A stretch of 64,000 nt of DNA from Microbacterium sp. Nx66 (GTDB lineage Bacteria > Actinomycetota > Actinomycetes > Actinomycetales > Microbacteriaceae), in assembly GCF_904066215.1 (NCBI RefSeq), contig NZ_LR880474.1, forward strand, positions 2,356,001 through 2,420,000. The letters are read 5' to 3'. The notes under the pieces were generated by a model. The model was not told the DNA's origin. It did not search any database and saw only the letters and a list, made by a program, of their open reading frames with translations. The stretch's first letter is position 1. Every line of letters starts with the position of its first letter. Position numbers and translations under genes: made by a program. Positions 24,285 to 33,396 of this stretch are shown here, piece after piece.

Positions 24285-25061
24285 TCAGACGAGCGAGGGG
24301 GCGAAGAGCTCTGGCAGCGCGGCGGTGAAGACCTCGAAGTGGCTGTACCAGACGGTGTGGGCGGCGCCGGGGATGCTGCGCACCGTCACCCCGCCGTGCT
24401 CGAACCGTCGCGCGTCCTCATCGGTCACCCAGGCGCTGGGTTCCGCGCGCACGACGATGGAGCCGGGGGCGGCGGTCCAATGGCCGTCCTCCCCGCAGGA
24501 GACGGAGGCCGCCGTCGGCGGGTCGAACCGCTCGGCCGCCCGCGCCTCGACCGTGGCGTCGTCGACGGAGTAGAAAGGACGGAGGCGGCGGAGTTCGGCG
24601 GGCGACATGCGCGCGCGGCGGTCATGTTCGTACTGCGACACGAGGGCGGCGCGATCCTGGCCGCCCTGGAGGGCGAGCGGCGCGTCGACGTAGACGGCGA
24701 GGCCCGGGTCGAGGCGCGGCGCGGCGGCGGCGAGCACGGTGGCGCCGAAGGAGTGCCCCACGGCGACGGCGAGGGTGGAGCAGGCGCGGTCCCCCGGGGT
24801 GCCCTCGGCATCGCAGCCTGCCGCGACCTGCGCCAGAGTCTCGATGACGGCGTCGGCGGCCGTCTCGATCGTGAGCTCCGGATCACGCGGCGAGAGGCCG
24901 TGGCCGGGCAGATCGAGCGCCAGCACGCGGAAGCCGCGTTCCACGAGCAGCGGGACCACGCGGTGCCAGCTCTCGGCGGACCCCATCATGCCGTGCAGCA
25001 GCACGGCGACGCGGTCGCCCTCCCCGGCTTCGATGACGTTCAGGAGCACGGAGCCAGTCAA
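24285..25061 (-). CDS. Alpha/beta hydrolase
   Basis: 258 residues. Oxyanion segment HGMMGSAESW, the strand LDLPGHGLS, nucleophile elbow GHSFGA (Ser) and C-terminal IPGAAHTVW with the catalytic His; an acid residue is likely Asp of VTDEDARRFEHGG. No signal peptide, so cytoplasmic. The start is a TTG at 25061 or a GTG at 25049; the TTG start is uncertain. The substrate cannot be told. It is divergent from the DUF222 gene, whose LexA box lies 46-61 bp upstream of this gene. Confidence 0.85.
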   Translation of the reverse strand: MTGSVLLNVIEAGEGDRVAVLLHGMMGSAESWHRVVPLLVERGFRVLALDLPGHGLSPRDPELTIETAADAVIETLAQVAAGCDAEGTPGDRACSTLAVAVGHSFGATVLAAAAPRLDPGLAVYVDAPLALQGGQDRAALVSQYEHDRRARMSPAELRRLRPFYSVDDATVEARAAERFDPPTAASVSCGEDGHWTAAPGSIVVRAEPSAWVTDEDARRFEHGGVTVRSIPGAAHTVWYSHFEVFTAALPELFAPSLV

Positions 25062-25106
25062 CCACGGTCGTTATCCTTTCGTGATACGACTTTCGGCCAG
25101 ATTCCT

Positions 25107-25122
25107 TCGAACCTTCGTTCGA
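25107..25122. promoter_or_regulatory. LexA (SOS) box
   Basis: TCGAAC-CTTC-GTTCGA is a perfect match to the actinobacterial SOS consensus TCGAACNNNNGTTCGA. It is 30 bp before the DUF222/HNH start and could also reach the divergent hydrolase. Mycobacterial 13E12-type (DUF222/HNH) genes are known LexA targets, so the match is biologically consistent. Confidence 0.85.
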
Positions 25123-25151
25123 ATGTCAGTGGTCGGTGATGGACTGACGTC

Positions 25152-26492
25152 ATGCCCGCACTGCTCGACGCGACCGACTCCCAGATGGCGATGCTCGCCG
25201 ATCTGGTGGAGGGGCTGGAAGCGGCCGAGAAGACGCTGAGCAGCATGCAGGCCGCGCGGGATGGTCTCCTGGCGATGGCGGGGCGGCTTGCGGTCGACAT
25301 CGCTCGGCAGGCGCGTCATCCGGACGGCGGCGACATGGCGATCCGCACGGTCGCCGCGGAGATCGGGGCCGCACAGCGCGTCAGCGACCGCGCGATCGAA
25401 CGGCGGATGTCCGAGGCGTCCTGGCTGGTCGAGCGGTTCCCCACCGTCTGGGAGGCCCAGGGCGCCGGACGGATCAGCGCCGCGCACGCGCGGCTGATCG
25501 TGGAGGCGGGCGCTCATCTCGATGACCCGGACGACCGTTCGTGTTTCGCGACGGAGGCGATCGAGGTGGCCGCTGCGGAGTCTCCGAACCGGATACGCCG
25601 GCTCGTGCGCCGACTGGCCGACCGGCTCCAGGAGCGGACGCTCGTCGAGCGACACCGCGACGCCAGGGAGCTGCGCCGCGTCTGGGTGACCGACCTCGAG
25701 GATGGCATGGCCGAACTCGGTGCGCGCGGCCCTGCGGCCCTCGTGCACGGCATGTTCGACCGGCTCTCCCAGATGGCGCATGCCGTGCGGGAGGAGAACG
25801 CGCGAGCACACCGTCGGGAGGCGGAGGAGAGCATCCCCGACGACAGGACCGTGGATCAGCTGCGCGCGGACCTGCTCGCCGACCTCGTCCTGACGGGCGC
25901 TCCGGCGGGACATGACTCGGAAGAAGGACTGCTCTCGGAACTTCGAGCGCGCGTCGAGGTCACCGTGCCGGTGCTGACCCTGATGCACGGCGAGCAGGAA
26001 GGGACCACGGGCGGCACTCCGATCCTCGCCGCCGAGCTCGACGGGGTGATCCCGATCGATCCGGCCACGGCCCGCCGACTGGCCGGCGCGGCGAGCGGAT
26101 GGGACCGGGTGCTCACTCACCCGATCAGCGGGGCGCTGCTGGCCGTCGACCGGTACCGGCCGAGCGAAGACCTCCGCCGGCACCTGCGGGCCCGCGATCA
26201 ACGCTGCCGCTTCCCCGGCTGCGGCCTCGCGCCGCGGAAGTGCGACCTCGATCACAATCACGATGCGGCGCTCGGCGGCGAGACCGTGCACGACAACCTC
26301 GCGACCTTCTGTCGACGACATCACATGCTCAAACACCACTCTCCGTGGCACGTCGAGCAGGGGCCGGGCGGCGTTCTGGAGTGGACGAGCCCCACCGGCC
26401 GGAGCTACATCGACCGACCGCCGCCTCCGCACACCGTGACCTTCGCCGAGGATCCCCCGTGGTCTTCGCCCGTGATCGCGCCGGCTCACTGA
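25152..26492 (+). CDS. DUF222 / HNH endonuclease (13E12 repeat family), SOS-regulated
   Basis: 446 residues. A helical DUF222 domain (about 10-320) precedes an HNH nuclease domain: CRFPGCG, then CDLDHNHD and LATFCRRHHMLKH (about 353-398), with zinc-binding CxxxxC-like Cys/His pairs. The exact role is unproven; these proteins are abundant in actinobacteria and are often associated with mobile or damage-induced loci. A perfect LexA box lies 30 bp upstream. No terminal inverted repeats or transposase are seen around it here. Confidence 0.92.
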   Translation: MPALLDATDSQMAMLADLVEGLEAAEKTLSSMQAARDGLLAMAGRLAVDIARQARHPDGGDMAIRTVAAEIGAAQRVSDRAIERRMSEASWLVERFPTVWEAQGAGRISAAHARLIVEAGAHLDDPDDRSCFATEAIEVAAAESPNRIRRLVRRLADRLQERTLVERHRDARELRRVWVTDLEDGMAELGARGPAALVHGMFDRLSQMAHAVREENARAHRREAEESIPDDRTVDQLRADLLADLVLTGAPAGHDSEEGLLSELRARVEVTVPVLTLMHGEQEGTTGGTPILAAELDGVIPIDPATARRLAGAASGWDRVLTHPISGALLAVDRYRPSEDLRRHLRARDQRCRFPGCGLAPRKCDLDHNHDAALGGETVHDNLATFCRRHHMLKHHSPWHVEQGPGGVLEWTSPTGRSYIDRPPPPHTVTFAEDPPWSSPVIAPAH

Positions 26493-26512
26493 GCAGCCCT
26501 AGGGTGGAGGGC

Positions 26513-26578
26513 ATGTCGAGCCCCGAATCAGACAGGTCGGGGGCTGCCGGTCACACCGTCAGCCCCGTGAACCGCTGA
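26513..26578 (+). CDS. Candidate 21-residue leader peptide upstream of the exporter gene
   Basis: ATG preceded by GGTGGAGGGC (RBS-like) opens a frame of 21 codons (MSSPESDRSGAAGHTVSPVNR). It overlaps two mutually exclusive hairpins, CCCCGA/TCGGGG (26521-26542) and GGGGCTG/CAGCCCC (26540-26566). This layout resembles drug-exporter leaders in which ribosome stalling switches RNA folding. It is short and could be chance; there is no conservation evidence here. Confidence 0.3.
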   Translation: MSSPESDRSGAAGHTVSPVNR

Positions 26579-26676
26579 TCCCTTCGTCCGCCCTGTCGGC
26601 GGGCGCGCGCCGGTGACCCGGGCGCTGACCGTGGTGACGAGAAGCCCTCCTCTTCCCTCTCACCTCGGAGCACTCG

Positions 26677-27885
26677 ATGCCTTTCCCCCTCTATGCCCTC
26701 GCCCTGGCGGTCTTCGTCATGGGCACCTCGGAGTTCATGCTCGCTGGACTCCTCCCCGCGATCGCGGACGACCTCCACGTCCCGGTCGGCACGGCCGGTC
26801 TCCTCACCTCGGCCTTCGCCGTCGGCATGGTCGTGGGCGCGCCCGCCATGGCCGCGTTCGCGCGTGAGTGGCCGCCGCGTCGCACGCTCATCGTCTGCCT
26901 GGCGCTCTTCGCCGCGTGCCATGTCGTCGGCGCGGTGACGTCTGCCTTCGAGCTCCTCCTCGTCATGCGCGTGCTCGGCGCCCTCGCGAACGCGGGGTTC
27001 CTCGCCGTCGCTCTCCGTACGGTGACTCTCCTCGTCCCCCGCGAACGCACGGGACGCGCCCTCGCGGTGGTGCTCTCGGGGACGACCATCGCCACCGTCG
27101 TCGGCGTCCCTGCGGGGGCGGTGCTCGGCAGCGCATCGAGCTGGCGGGCCACCTTCGCCGCCGTCGCGCTGCTCTGTCTCCCCGCACTCCTCGGGATCCT
27201 CCGTGGAGTGCCGACGACGATCCGGGGCGCGACGCCGGCGCAGCCCCGGTCGACATCCGGAGCAGCCCCGGCGCCGGCGCATCCCGCCAGGAAGGCACCG
27301 TCCCTGCGCGCGGAAATCGCCCTCCTGGTGACACCGCCTCTCGCCCTCGCGATGATCCTGGCGGCGCTGGTGAACGCGGGGACCTTCGCGGTCTTCACGT
27401 TCCTGGCGCCGATCGTCACCGAGATCGCCGGTCTGCCCGACGCTGCGGTCTCGGTCGCGCTCGTCTTGTTCGGTCTCGGCTCGTTCCTCGGCGTGACCAT
27501 CGCCGGTCGATACGCTGATCGGCACTCGGGCGCGTTGCTCGCCGTCGGTGGACCGCTGCTCCTGGGCGGCTGGATCGTCCTGGCGACGGTCGCGGATCAG
27601 CCGGTCGCGCTGCTGGTTCTCGTCTTCGTGCAGGGCATGGCCTCGTTCGGCGTGGGAAGCACCTTGATCACCCGCGTCCTGTACGCCGCCTCCGCCGCCC
27701 CGACGATGGGAGGGTCCTACGCGACCGCCGCCCTGAACCTCGGTGCCGTGATCGGTCCGGCCTGGGGCGGCTGGACGCTCGCCAGCGGAGCCGGTCCGCT
27801 CTCCCCCGTCGCGGTCGCCGTGACCCTGTCGGCCTGTGCCCTCCTTCTTGCCCTGATCACGCGAAGAAGGCACTCCGGCAGCTGA
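26677..27885 (+). CDS. MFS drug exporter, Cmx/chloramphenicol-efflux-like
   Basis: 402 residues, twelve membrane segments, no signal peptide. The N-terminus MPFPLYALALAVFVMGTSEF, then MLAGLLPAIADDLHV and LLTSAFAVGMVVGAP, is very like Cmx/CmlR-type chloramphenicol exporters of corynebacteria and rhodococci (DHA1 family), as are VMRVLGALANAGFLAVAL and SFGVGSTLITRVLYAAS. The central loop (about 185-210) is Pro/Ala-rich. It probably exports a hydrophobic drug by H+ antiport. Actual resistance is not shown by sequence. Terminator at 27913. Confidence 0.88.
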   Translation: MPFPLYALALAVFVMGTSEFMLAGLLPAIADDLHVPVGTAGLLTSAFAVGMVVGAPAMAAFAREWPPRRTLIVCLALFAACHVVGAVTSAFELLLVMRVLGALANAGFLAVALRTVTLLVPRERTGRALAVVLSGTTIATVVGVPAGAVLGSASSWRATFAAVALLCLPALLGILRGVPTTIRGATPAQPRSTSGAAPAPAHPARKAPSLRAEIALLVTPPLALAMILAALVNAGTFAVFTFLAPIVTEIAGLPDAAVSVALVLFGLGSFLGVTIAGRYADRHSGALLAVGGPLLLGGWIVLATVADQPVALLVLVFVQGMASFGVGSTLITRVLYAASAAPTMGGSYATAALNLGAVIGPAWGGWTLASGAGPLSPVAVAVTLSACALLLALITRRRHSGS

Positions 27886-27912
27886 CGCCACGAGGCTGAG
27901 CCCTGACAACGG

Positions 27913-27952
27913 CGACGAGCCGCCCGGACCCGAAGGTCCGGACGGCTCGTCG
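27913..27952. terminator. Bidirectional terminator hairpin
   Basis: Inverted repeat CGACGAGCCG-C-CCGGACC / GGTCCGG-A-CGGCTCGTCG with a CGAA tetraloop, one internal mismatch, 17-bp stem. It is placed between the exporter gene (+) and the sugar-binding lipoprotein gene (-). Confidence 0.88.
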
Positions 27953-27993
27953 TGCCCGACGTTCGCGGGGAACGAGGACGGTCTCGCTTCTGC

Positions 27994-29115
27994 TTACTCG
28001 TACGACTTCACGATCTCGAGGAGGCTCGGAACGTTGGCGTACGCCTCGGCCGCGTTCTCCTTGGTCACGATGACCGGCGGGAGCAGGTAGGCCGGGACGA
28101 CCTTCTTGCCGTTGTCGTACTGGTCGGTGTCGTTGACGTCGACCTCGTCGCCCTTCTGGAGCTGACCGACCATCTTGATGGCCTGCTCCACGAGCAGCGT
28201 GGTGTCCTTGTTGATCGTGGAGTACTGCACGCCCTCCATGATCGACTTCACCGACTCGACCTCGGAGTCCTGACCGGTGACCACCGGGACGGGCTTGCCT
28301 GCCTGCTGCGCCGAGGTGATGATGGCGCGGGCGAGGGTGTCGTTCGGGGACAGGACGCCGTCGAGCGTCTCCGAGCCGTAGCTCGACGTGAGGATCGAGT
28401 CCATGCGACGCTGTGCGTTCTCCGGCTTCCAGCCCTCGGTCGCCGTCTGGGAGATCTCGGTCTGCCCGGAGACGACGTTCAGCGTGCCGTCGTCGATCTT
28501 CGGCTGCAGCACCTCCATCGCCCCGTTGAAGAACACCGCCGAGTTGGCGTCGTCCGGCGAGCCCGAGAACAGCTCGATGTTGTACGGCGCCTCGTGACCC
28601 GCGCGCTCGGCGAGGCCGTCGAGCAGCGCCTGGCCCTGGAGCTTGCCGACCTCGAAGTTGTCGAAGGCGACGTAGTAGTCCACGGCGTCGGTGTTCTCGA
28701 TGAGACGGTCGTAGGCGATGACCGCGACACCCGCGTCGCGGGCGGCCTCCACCTGCGTGGTGAGCTGCTTGCCGTCCTTGGCACCGATGATGATGACCTT
28801 GGCGCCACCGGTGACCATCGCCTGGATCTGGTTCTGCTGCTCGGCGACCGTGTTGCTGGCGGGCGCGTACTGCACGTCCGCCTTGAAACCGGCCTTCTCC
28901 AGGCCGTCGGTGAACAGCTGACCGGCCAGGACCCAGTTCTCCGAGGTCTTGTCGGGCAGAGCGACACCGATCGTGGAGCCGGCGTCGAAGCCCGAGGCGG
29001 TCTCCTCGCCCGACCCCGAACCCGAGTCCCCACCGCCGCGCTCCGAGGAGCAGCCGGTGAGGGCGAATGCGCCCGCGACGACAAGCGCTGTCGCCGACAG
29101 AAGGATCTTCTTCAT
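27994..29115 (-). CDS. Sugar ABC transporter substrate-binding lipoprotein (ChvE-like)
   Basis: 373 residues. Lipobox LTGC (Cys22), Ser/Gly-rich linker, then a periplasmic-binding type-1 fold. It resembles the multiple-monosaccharide ChvE/xylose group: IGVALPDKTSENWVLAGQLF, AVIAYDRLIENTDAVDYYVAF, VPVVTGQDSEVESVKSI and DTTLLVEQAIKMV (ligand and hinge segments). It is last in the operon after the ATPase and permease genes; family context suggests xylose, arabinose or related pentoses. Start ending 29115 at MKKILLSATAL. Regulated by the LacI gene. Confidence 0.93.
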   Translation of the reverse strand: MKKILLSATALVVAGAFALTGCSSERGGGDSGSGSGEETASGFDAGSTIGVALPDKTSENWVLAGQLFTDGLEKAGFKADVQYAPASNTVAEQQNQIQAMVTGGAKVIIIGAKDGKQLTTQVEAARDAGVAVIAYDRLIENTDAVDYYVAFDNFEVGKLQGQALLDGLAERAGHEAPYNIELFSGSPDDANSAVFFNGAMEVLQPKIDDGTLNVVSGQTEISQTATEGWKPENAQRRMDSILTSSYGSETLDGVLSPNDTLARAIITSAQQAGKPVPVVTGQDSEVESVKSIMEGVQYSTINKDTTLLVEQAIKMVGQLQKGDEVDVNDTDQYDNGKKVVPAYLLPPVIVTKENAAEAYANVPSLLEIVKSYE

Positions 29116-29177
29116 GTGATCTCTTTCTCTGGTGTGTGCAGGTCCCGCCGCGCCTGCGTTGCGCGACGTGGCCCTTA

Positions 29178-30545
29178 CTATCCGCGCGTCTCCTCGACGG
29201 CGGGGGCTTCGTACTTCTGACTGGTGGGGTAGTTGGTCTTCGTGGGATCGAACGTGTCGGTGGCCGGGTCCTGCTTGCGGCCGAGACGGCGCGTGAGGAA
29301 GCCGGTGATCGACGGACGACCCTGCTGCTTGTTCCACACGTCGACGCCGACGGCGAACAGCAGCACGAGGCCCTTGATCATCGAGACCACGTCAGCACCG
29401 GCGCCGAGCAGCGCGAGGCCGTTGTTCAGGAACGCCATCACCAGACCACCGATGATCGACCCGATCACCGTGCCGATGCCGCCGGAGACGGCCGCGCCGC
29501 CGATGAAGACGGAGGCGATCGCGTCGAGCTCCCAGCCGTTGCCGTCCTGCGGGCCCGAGGCGGTCGCCCTCGCGACGTAGATCATGCCGGCGAGCGAGGC
29601 CAGGACCGACATGTTCATCATCACGAAGAAGTCCACCCAACGGTCCTTCACGCCCGAGAGGCGCGCGGCCTGGCGGTTGCCGCCGACCGCGTAGATGTGG
29701 CGGCCGAAGACGGTGTTGTTCGTGATGAACGAGTAGAGGATCACGAGGGCGAGGAGGATGACGCCCGAGATCGGGAAGCTCGTGCCCTCGCGCCCCGTGG
29801 CGAACAGCCAGCCGGCGATGAGGATGACGGCCGAGATGAGGACGACCTTCGTCACGCTCACCCAGATGGGCGCCATGTCGGAGCCCATCTTGCGCTGGAT
29901 GCGCCGGGTGCGGATCTCCCAGAACACGATCCATGCGACACCGGCGAGCGCCAGCAGCATGGTCGGGATGTTGAACGGCAGGGGCAGGGCGATCTCCGGC
30001 AGGTAGCCGGCACCGATGATCTTGAAGCCCTCTGGCACGGGCACGGACTGAGAGTCACCCACCGCCTGGTTCGCACCGCGGAAGAACAGCATGCCGGCCA
30101 GCGTCACGATGAACGCCGGCACCCCGACGTAGGCGACCCAGAACCCCTGCCAGGCACCGACGAGCACGCCGACACCGAGACCGAGGAGGATGCCCAGCGG
30201 CCAGGGGAGGTTCCAGTCCTGCATGGCCTTCGCCACGACGATGCCCGTGAACGCGGCGACCGATCCGACCGAGAGGTCGATGTGCCCCATGATGATGACC
30301 ATCACCATGCCGATCGCCAGGATCAGGATGTACGAGTACTGGTTGACGACGTTGATGAGGTTCCCGGAGGACAGCGTCAGTCCGGTGCCCTTGAAGATCC
30401 ACGTCAGCACCTGGAAGACGACGAGGATGACGACGAGGCTGCCGAGGATGCCGAACTGACGGAGGGTCGACTGCCCTCCCCCGAACATCTTCGTGATGTC
30501 CTTGAAGTGGAAGCCGCGCTTCGCGGTGGTCGAGTCGGTGGTCAT
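29178..30545 (-). CDS. Sugar ABC transporter permease (XylH/GguB/MmsB-like)
   Basis: 455 residues. About ten membrane segments with the BPD_transp_2 (RbsC/XylH) signature: [20 protein letters not shown] and [19 protein letters not shown]. It has a longer central loop than RbsC, which is usual for the XylH/GguB group. Its ATG overlaps the ATPase stop by ATGA, and it ends 62 bp before the binding-protein gene. Confidence 0.94.
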   Translation of the reverse strand: MTTDSTTAKRGFHFKDITKMFGGGQSTLRQFGILGSLVVILVVFQVLTWIFKGTGLTLSSGNLINVVNQYSYILILAIGMVMVIIMGHIDLSVGSVAAFTGIVVAKAMQDWNLPWPLGILLGLGVGVLVGAWQGFWVAYVGVPAFIVTLAGMLFFRGANQAVGDSQSVPVPEGFKIIGAGYLPEIALPLPFNIPTMLLALAGVAWIVFWEIRTRRIQRKMGSDMAPIWVSVTKVVLISAVILIAGWLFATGREGTSFPISGVILLALVILYSFITNNTVFGRHIYAVGGNRQAARLSGVKDRWVDFFVMMNMSVLASLAGMIYVARATASGPQDGNGWELDAIASVFIGGAAVSGGIGTVIGSIIGGLVMAFLNNGLALLGAGADVVSMIKGLVLLFAVGVDVWNKQQGRPSITGFLTRRLGRKQDPATDTFDPTKTNYPTSQKYEAPAVEETRG

Positions 30546-32110
30546 GCGGTTGCTTTCTGGGTCGCGGAGGTCATGCTGCGCATGAGGTCTTCGGGGGTCG
30601 CCTGGTCGGCCGGGATGCAGTCGGTGACCCGGCCTTCGAACACGGTGTAGATGCGGTCGGAGATGCCGAGCAGCTCGGGCAGCTCGCTGGAGATGACGAT
30701 CACGCCCTTGCCCTGCGCGGCGAGCTCGTTGATGATCGCGTAGATCTCGTACTTGGCGCCGACGTCGATGCCGCGGGTGGGCTCGTCGAGGATCAGCAGG
30801 TCGGGGTCGGTGAACATCCACTTCGCCAGGACGACCTTCTGCTGGTTGCCGCCGGACAGCTTGCCGACGCCCTCCTCCACCGACGGCGTCTTGATGCGCA
30901 GCGCCTTGCGGTACCGCTCCGACACCGAGAACTCCTCGCGGGAGTCGACGACGCCGTGGTGCGCGATCTTGGAGAGCTTCGCCGCGACGATGGACCGCTT
31001 GATGGTGTCGAGGAGGTTGAGGCCCAGCACCTTGCGGTCCTCGCTCACGTAGGCGAGCCCGTGCTTGATGGCGGCGGCGACGTCGGGGAGCTCGATCTCC
31101 TGTCCGTCCTTCACGATCGTGCCGGAGAGGAACGTGCCGTAGGAGCGGCCGAAGATGCTCATCGCCAGCTCGGTACGGCCGGCCCCCATGAGCCCGGCGA
31201 TGCCGACGACCTCGCCACGACGGACGTTGATGCTCGACCCCTTCACGACCATGCGCTCCGGCACGGTCGGATGCTGGACCCACCAGTCCTTGACCTCGAA
31301 GAACACCTCGCCGATCTCCGGCGTGCGATCCGGGTAGCGACTCTCCAGCGACCGGCCGACCATGCCGCGGATGATGCGGTCCTCGTTGATCTCGCCGCGG
31401 GAGATGTCGAGCGTCTCGACCGTACGGCCATCGCGGATGATCGTGATCTCGTCGGCGATCTGCTCGATCTCGTTGAGCTTGTGACTGATCATGATCGACG
31501 CGATGCCCTTGGCCTTGAGCCCGAGGATCAGGTCGAGGAGGTGCTGCGAGTCGTTCTCGTTGAGCGCCGCGGTCGGCTCGTCGAGGATGAGCAGCTTGAC
31601 GTCCTTGTTCAGCGCCTTGGCGATCTCGATGAGCTGCTGCTTGCCGACGCCGAGCGTCTTGACCGGGACGTCAGGGTCCTCATCCAGCCCCACGCGGGCG
31701 AGGAGCTCGATCGTGCGCTCCTTCTGCGCCTGCCAGTCGATGCGCCCGAAGCGGCGGATCTCGTTGCCGAGGAAGATGTTCTCGGTGACCGAGAGCTCCG
31801 GGATGAGCGCGAGCTCCTGGTGGATGATGACGATGCCGGCCTGCTCGCTGGCAGCGATGTCCTTGAAGCGCTGCTCCTGGCCGTACAGGAGGATCTCGCC
31901 GTCGTAGGTCCCGTAGGGGTACACCCCCGAGAGGACCTTCATCAGCGTCGACTTCCCGGCGCCGTTCTCGCCGCAGATCGCATGGATCTCACCGGCGCGG
32001 ACGGTGATCGAGACGTCGGCGAGCGCCTTGACTCCCGGGAACTCCTTGGTGATGCGGCGCATCTCCAGGATCGGGCCTGACACGGTCGGCAACGTTGCTG
32101 TGGTGCTCAC
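30542..32110 (-). CDS. Sugar ABC transporter ATPase, two ABC domains (XylG/GguA-like)
   Basis: 522 residues. Two ABC domains: the first has Walker [10 protein letters not shown], a signature replaced by LGVGKQQL, and [12 protein letters not shown]; the second has a degenerate P-loop (GLMGAGRTE), LSGGNQQK and [12 protein letters not shown]. The pattern is typical of RbsA/XylG ATPases, where only one site is strictly canonical. The start is GTG ending at 32110, supported by GAGGAAG 4-5 nt upstream; the open frame extends to 32155 but no RBS fits there. A LacI-type operator is at 32141-32158. Confidence 0.94.
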   Translation of the reverse strand: MSTTATLPTVSGPILEMRRITKEFPGVKALADVSITVRAGEIHAICGENGAGKSTLMKVLSGVYPYGTYDGEILLYGQEQRFKDIAASEQAGIVIIHQELALIPELSVTENIFLGNEIRRFGRIDWQAQKERTIELLARVGLDEDPDVPVKTLGVGKQQLIEIAKALNKDVKLLILDEPTAALNENDSQHLLDLILGLKAKGIASIMISHKLNEIEQIADEITIIRDGRTVETLDISRGEINEDRIIRGMVGRSLESRYPDRTPEIGEVFFEVKDWWVQHPTVPERMVVKGSSINVRRGEVVGIAGLMGAGRTELAMSIFGRSYGTFLSGTIVKDGQEIELPDVAAAIKHGLAYVSEDRKVLGLNLLDTIKRSIVAAKLSKIAHHGVVDSREEFSVSERYRKALRIKTPSVEEGVGKLSGGNQQKVVLAKWMFTDPDLLILDEPTRGIDVGAKYEIYAIINELAAQGKGVIVISSELPELLGISDRIYTVFEGRVTDCIPADQATPEDLMRSMTSATQKATA

Positions 32111-32140
32111 GGATCTTCCTCGCGACGTGCGGTCACCTTC

Positions 32141-32158
32141 GATGTGACCGTTCACATC
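32141..32158. promoter_or_regulatory. LacI-family operator upstream of the sugar ABC operon
   Basis: Inverted repeat GATGTGA-CCGT-TCACATC with 7-bp arms, 31 bp upstream of the GTG start of the ATPase. A closely related word, GTGTGCACGGTCACAT (33243-33258), precedes the regulator gene. Their common core ATGTGACCGT suggests that one LacI protein binds both. Confidence 0.75.
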
Positions 32159-32215
32159 GGTATATCGTCGTCTTCCGCGGGAGCGGTGTCAAGTCCGCGG
32201 CGTGTTTTCGTGTCG

Positions 32216-33229
32216 CTACCGTGATGCAGCGGATTCGCGCGCCCGCAGAAGGGTCTGCAGAGGGCCGAACGCGGGGGGCTTCTCACCGCGGATCTCGGCG
32301 AGGAGGATGCGCACGGCGCGTCGGCCGAGCTCGGGGAAGTCCTGATGCACCGTGCTGAGCGTCGGCGCCACGTGCGCCGCGACCGGGATGTCGTCGAAGC
32401 CGATCACGCTCACGTCGTGCGGCACGCGCAGCCCGGCGTCGCGGAAGCCGTGGAGCAGCCCGATCGCCATGAGGTCGTTCGCCGCGAACACCGCCGTGAA
32501 GTCGCGCCGCAGCGAGAGTTCCTTGCCGGCGAAGTAGCCGAAGTCGGCCGTCCAGTCGCCGCGGATCGGTGGGAACGTGGAAAGGTCGGCGTCGCGGAGC
32601 GCATCGAGGTACCCGCGCATCCGGGACTCGGCCTCGATCCAGTCCTGCGGGCCGGCGAGATGGAGGATGTCGCTGTGGCCCAGAGCGATCAGGTGCTCCG
32701 TGGCCGCCTTCGCCCCCGCCACCTGGTCAGCCGAGAGGCTCACGCCGTCCGATCCCGAGGCCGTCTGCAGGGTCACGAACGGCATCGTGACGTTCATGCC
32801 GCGCAGGACATGGAAGACGCGCACCTGCGGCGCGAGCACCACGATGCCGTCGACCTGCTCGCGCTCGAGCTGGCGCACGGCGTTGCCGATCGCCTCCGGC
32901 GTGGTCGCGGGGAGATTGAGCGTGGAGACGGAGTACCCCTCCTCCCGCGCCGCGTCTTCGATGCCGGCGATGGACGACGTCGGTCCGAACTCGCCGATCG
33001 TCGCGGAGAGGATGCCGAGCATGTTCGACTTGCTCGTCACGAGCGCGCGGGCGGCGAGGTTGGGGCGGTAGTCGAGGACGGCGATCGCGTCGAGGACCTT
33101 CGCCTTGGTCTCCGGGCGGATGCTGGGGTGATCGTTGAGCACCCGGGACACCGTCTGGTGGGAGACGCCGGCGAGGCGGGCGACGTCGCGGATGCTGGGC
33201 ATGCGGGCACGCTCGGAGGAGGTGGACAT
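32216..33229 (-). CDS. LacI-family transcriptional repressor of the sugar ABC operon
   Basis: 337 residues. N-terminal HTH SIRDVARLAGVSHQTVSRVLN and hinge, then a type-1 periplasmic-binding-like sensor domain (SMLGILSATIGEFGPTSSI, IGFDDIPVAAHVAPTLSTV). The start is the ATG ending at 33229, preceded by AGGAGG; an upstream in-frame start at 33256 lies inside the operator. It probably represses the sugar importer until the sugar or its metabolite binds. It sits upstream of the ABC genes on the same strand. Confidence 0.94.
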   Translation of the reverse strand: MSTSSERARMPSIRDVARLAGVSHQTVSRVLNDHPSIRPETKAKVLDAIAVLDYRPNLAARALVTSKSNMLGILSATIGEFGPTSSIAGIEDAAREEGYSVSTLNLPATTPEAIGNAVRQLEREQVDGIVVLAPQVRVFHVLRGMNVTMPFVTLQTASGSDGVSLSADQVAGAKAATEHLIALGHSDILHLAGPQDWIEAESRMRGYLDALRDADLSTFPPIRGDWTADFGYFAGKELSLRRDFTAVFAANDLMAIGLLHGFRDAGLRVPHDVSVIGFDDIPVAAHVAPTLSTVHQDFPELGRRAVRILLAEIRGEKPPAFGPLQTLLRARESAASR

Positions 33230-33242
33230 CCAGCCTCCTCGC

Positions 33243-33258
33243 GTGTGCACGGTCACAT
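33243..33258. promoter_or_regulatory. Second LacI operator, upstream of the regulator gene
   Basis: GTGTGCACGGTCACAT, the reverse complement of ATGTGACCGTGCACAC, matches the ABC-operon operator at 11 of the core positions by eye. It lies 14 bp before the repressor start, fitting autorepression. Confidence 0.6.
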
Positions 33259-33284
33259 GACTACTTCATTATGTCTGCCGACGA

Positions 33285-33308
33285 TGCCCCGTGCACCTCG
33301 ACGGGGCA
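33285..33308. other. Hairpin in the leader upstream of the deacylase gene
   Basis: TGCCCCGT / ACGGGGCA arms (8 bp) around an 8-nt loop, 89 bp before the deacylase start and downstream of the LacI promoter. It could be a terminator for an antisense read-through, or a 5' RNA element. Nothing more can be said. Confidence 0.35.
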
Positions 33309-33396
33309 CCGGAGTTCGTGGGAGCGCACCGGAAGCACGCCCTGGTTTCGTCCGACGGCACGGGACGCGCCGCGCGGAGGGTGCGAGGGTGGCGGG

